Assembly: GCF_943914615.1 (NCBI RefSeq)
Contig: NZ_CALUCS010000019.1
Coordinates: 1 to 34,073, forward strand
Reading direction: 5' to 3'
Length of the DNA: 34,073 nt
Source: an uncultured Corynebacterium sp.
GTDB lineage: Bacteria > Actinomycetota > Actinomycetes > Mycobacteriales > Mycobacteriaceae
A program made the translations under genes and the position numbers. Positions 33,013 through 34,073 of this stretch are shown piece by piece; within the stretch, counting starts at the first letter, position 1; every line of letters begins with the position of its first letter. The notes under the pieces are model-generated. The model was not told the DNA's origin, searched no databases, and saw only the letters and a program-made list of their open reading frames with translations.

Positions 33013-33972
33013 ATGCCTTCTTCTGATATTCACGTCAGCGCTGTTGTAGTGAGAAATTCGCGAGGAGAAGTCCTATGCGTGCGTAAGAAGGGCACTGCGT
33101 TATTTCAATTTCCGGGAGGCAAGCTCGAGTTTGCAGAATCCTCGCTTGATGCGGTGATACGGGAAGTCAATGAAGAGCTGGGGATTTCGCTTGATGCTGC
33201 TCTCTTGGTTCCGATGGGAACATACCGTGCAGCTGCGGCTAACGAAGCCGGTAGCGATGTTGTTGCCGATCTTTTTTACTTTTCAGGCTCAGTGGAGCCT
33301 GTGGCAGCTGCAGAAATTGCTGAGTGCGAATGGGTAAACCCGTCCGTGCCGAACGTTAAGTTGGCACCGCTTTTGAAAGATGAAGTGTTTCCGGAGTTGA
33401 TTGCCAATCCTGTGCGTTCTGTAGCCGTATTTACAGGGGCGAGCAGTGGTCGCAACCATACCAATGCCTTTCTTGCTGAAGCCCTAGGGGCGGGTCTAGG
33501 TGAGCAGGGCGTACGGATGATTTATGGTGGCGGTAGAGTCGGCCTAATGGGTGCTGTGGCGGATGCCTGTCTGGCTAACGGTGGCTGTGTAATCGGCGTG
33601 ATGCCTCAGAATCTTGTCGATGGCGAAATTGCACATCCGGGTCTTTCGCACCTTGAGATTGTTGACACGATGTATCAGCGTAAGCAACGGATGAGTGACC
33701 TGGTCGATGCTTATGTGTGTTTGCCTGGTGGCGCTGGAACGTTAGACGAATTTTTTGATGCGTGGACAGCTCAACAACTCGGGCTTCATCGCAAGCCCAT
33801 TGCCCTTTTTGGTTCAAGTTTCTGGGCGCCTACGGTATCGATGCTCAAGCATATGGCAGACGAGGGATTTATTCGTCAAGATGATGTCGACACGCTTATT
33901 GTCGCCGATACGGTCGATGAACTTCTCGTCGCGCTCAATTCTTGGGCTGTGCCGTGCCCCAAGTGGAATTAG
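33013..33972 (+). CDS. NUDIX hydrolase - LOG family phosphoribohydrolase fusion
   Basis: The 319-residue product joins two enzymes. Residues 1-130 are a NUDIX hydrolase: the box G-x5-E-x7-REVNEELGI is complete (GGKLEFAESSLDAVIREVNEELGI, about 35-58), implying a metal-dependent nucleotide pyrophosphatase. Residues about 135-319 are a LOG-type (TIGR00730, formerly 'lysine decarboxylase') phosphoribohydrolase. VAVFTGASSGRN, MIYGGGRVGLMGAVADACL and the hallmark PGGAGTLDEFFDAW are present. LOG enzymes release free base and ribose 5-phosphate from nucleoside monophosphates. A NUDIX domain making the monophosphate next to it could form a two-step clean-up enzyme (inference). The start is ATG 33013, with a leaderless-type promoter. 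It is monocistronic, and its codon use is less GC-biased than its neighbours. Confidence 0.9.
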   Translation: MPSSDIHVSAVVVRNSRGEVLCVRKKGTALFQFPGGKLEFAESSLDAVIREVNEELGISLDAALLVPMGTYRAAAANEAGSDVVADLFYFSGSVEPVAAAEIAECEWVNPSVPNVKLAPLLKDEVFPELIANPVRSVAVFTGASSGRNHTNAFLAEALGAGLGEQGVRMIYGGGRVGLMGAVADACLANGGCVIGVMPQNLVDGEIAHPGLSHLEIVDTMYQRKQRMSDLVDAYVCLPGGAGTLDEFFDAWTAQQLGLHRKPIALFGSSFWAPTVSMLKHMADEGFIRQDDVDTLIVADTVDELLVALNSWAVPCPKWN

Positions 33973-34073
33973 TTTCTAAATTGTATTGCAGTAGGTGCCG
34001 AGTAAAGCGATCTTTGTTTGAAGTGCCCCGAGTTTTGTTCCTAGGCATTTGCCTTGATTTCTATTATTTCCTG

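Overview
The window is a chromosomal segment of a Corynebacterium-like actinobacterium from the origin-proximal side of the genome. It contains gyrA, a DUF3566 membrane protein gene, tRNA-Ile and tRNA-Ala, then ppiA, rhomboid, crgA, pabA and the block pknB-pknA-pbpA-rodA-pstP-fhaB-fhaA followed by tRNA-Leu. This order is conserved near dnaA in mycobacteria and corynebacteria. The high-GC housekeeping genes, frequent GTG starts and apparently leaderless promoters fit that group. The species cannot be fixed from sequence alone.

Layout. 1-440: start of a secreted protein with tandem repeats, cut by the window edge. 854-4163: gyrA and its DUF3566 partner. 4268-4482: tRNA-Ile and tRNA-Ala. 4563-9787: an accessory island of lower GC next to tRNA-Ala. 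It holds a truncated tyrosine recombinase, a fragment of an IS3-type transposase, an unrecognised 633-residue protein, an AlbA_2/Schlafen-type ATP-binding protein, and two tandem VbhA-like small proteins with no Fic partner. 10100-11872: a methionine-rich lipoprotein followed by a SigK-type ECF sigma factor and its RskA anti-sigma factor. 11989-14936: a small unknown protein, a membrane alpha/beta-hydrolase and a TetR regulator. 15063-16663: a second AlbA_2 gene packed tightly between two 101-bp direct repeats. 16660-22307: pabB, a Lys/Ala-rich membrane protein, ppiA, rhomboid, crgA and pabA. 22351-32395: the growth and division signalling cluster. 32787-33972: tRNA-Leu and a NUDIX-LOG fusion.

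How the genes work together. PknA, PknB and PstP form a reversible Ser/Thr phosphorylation switch. FhaA and FhaB read its phospho-threonine marks, and RodA and PbpA are the peptidoglycan polymerase and transpeptidase it steers. CrgA belongs to the same septation and elongation machinery. PabB and PabA together make aminodeoxychorismate for folate. The lipoprotein, SigK and RskA look like one autoregulated envelope-stress unit, with an SigK-like promoter upstream of the lipoprotein.

The most unusual material is the pair of AlbA_2 genes. Each is bracketed on both sides by its own family of short inverted or iterated sites (TCAAAGTG-type around the first, TACTCGAAA-type around the second). Each appears to be transcribed as a leaderless mRNA from a -10 box beside those sites. 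In the second, the two repeats lie exactly 1,500 bp apart and differ at 5 of 101 positions. The gene fills almost all the space between them, and the downstream repeat supplies the stop codon of pabB. This looks like a compact self-bracketing cassette.
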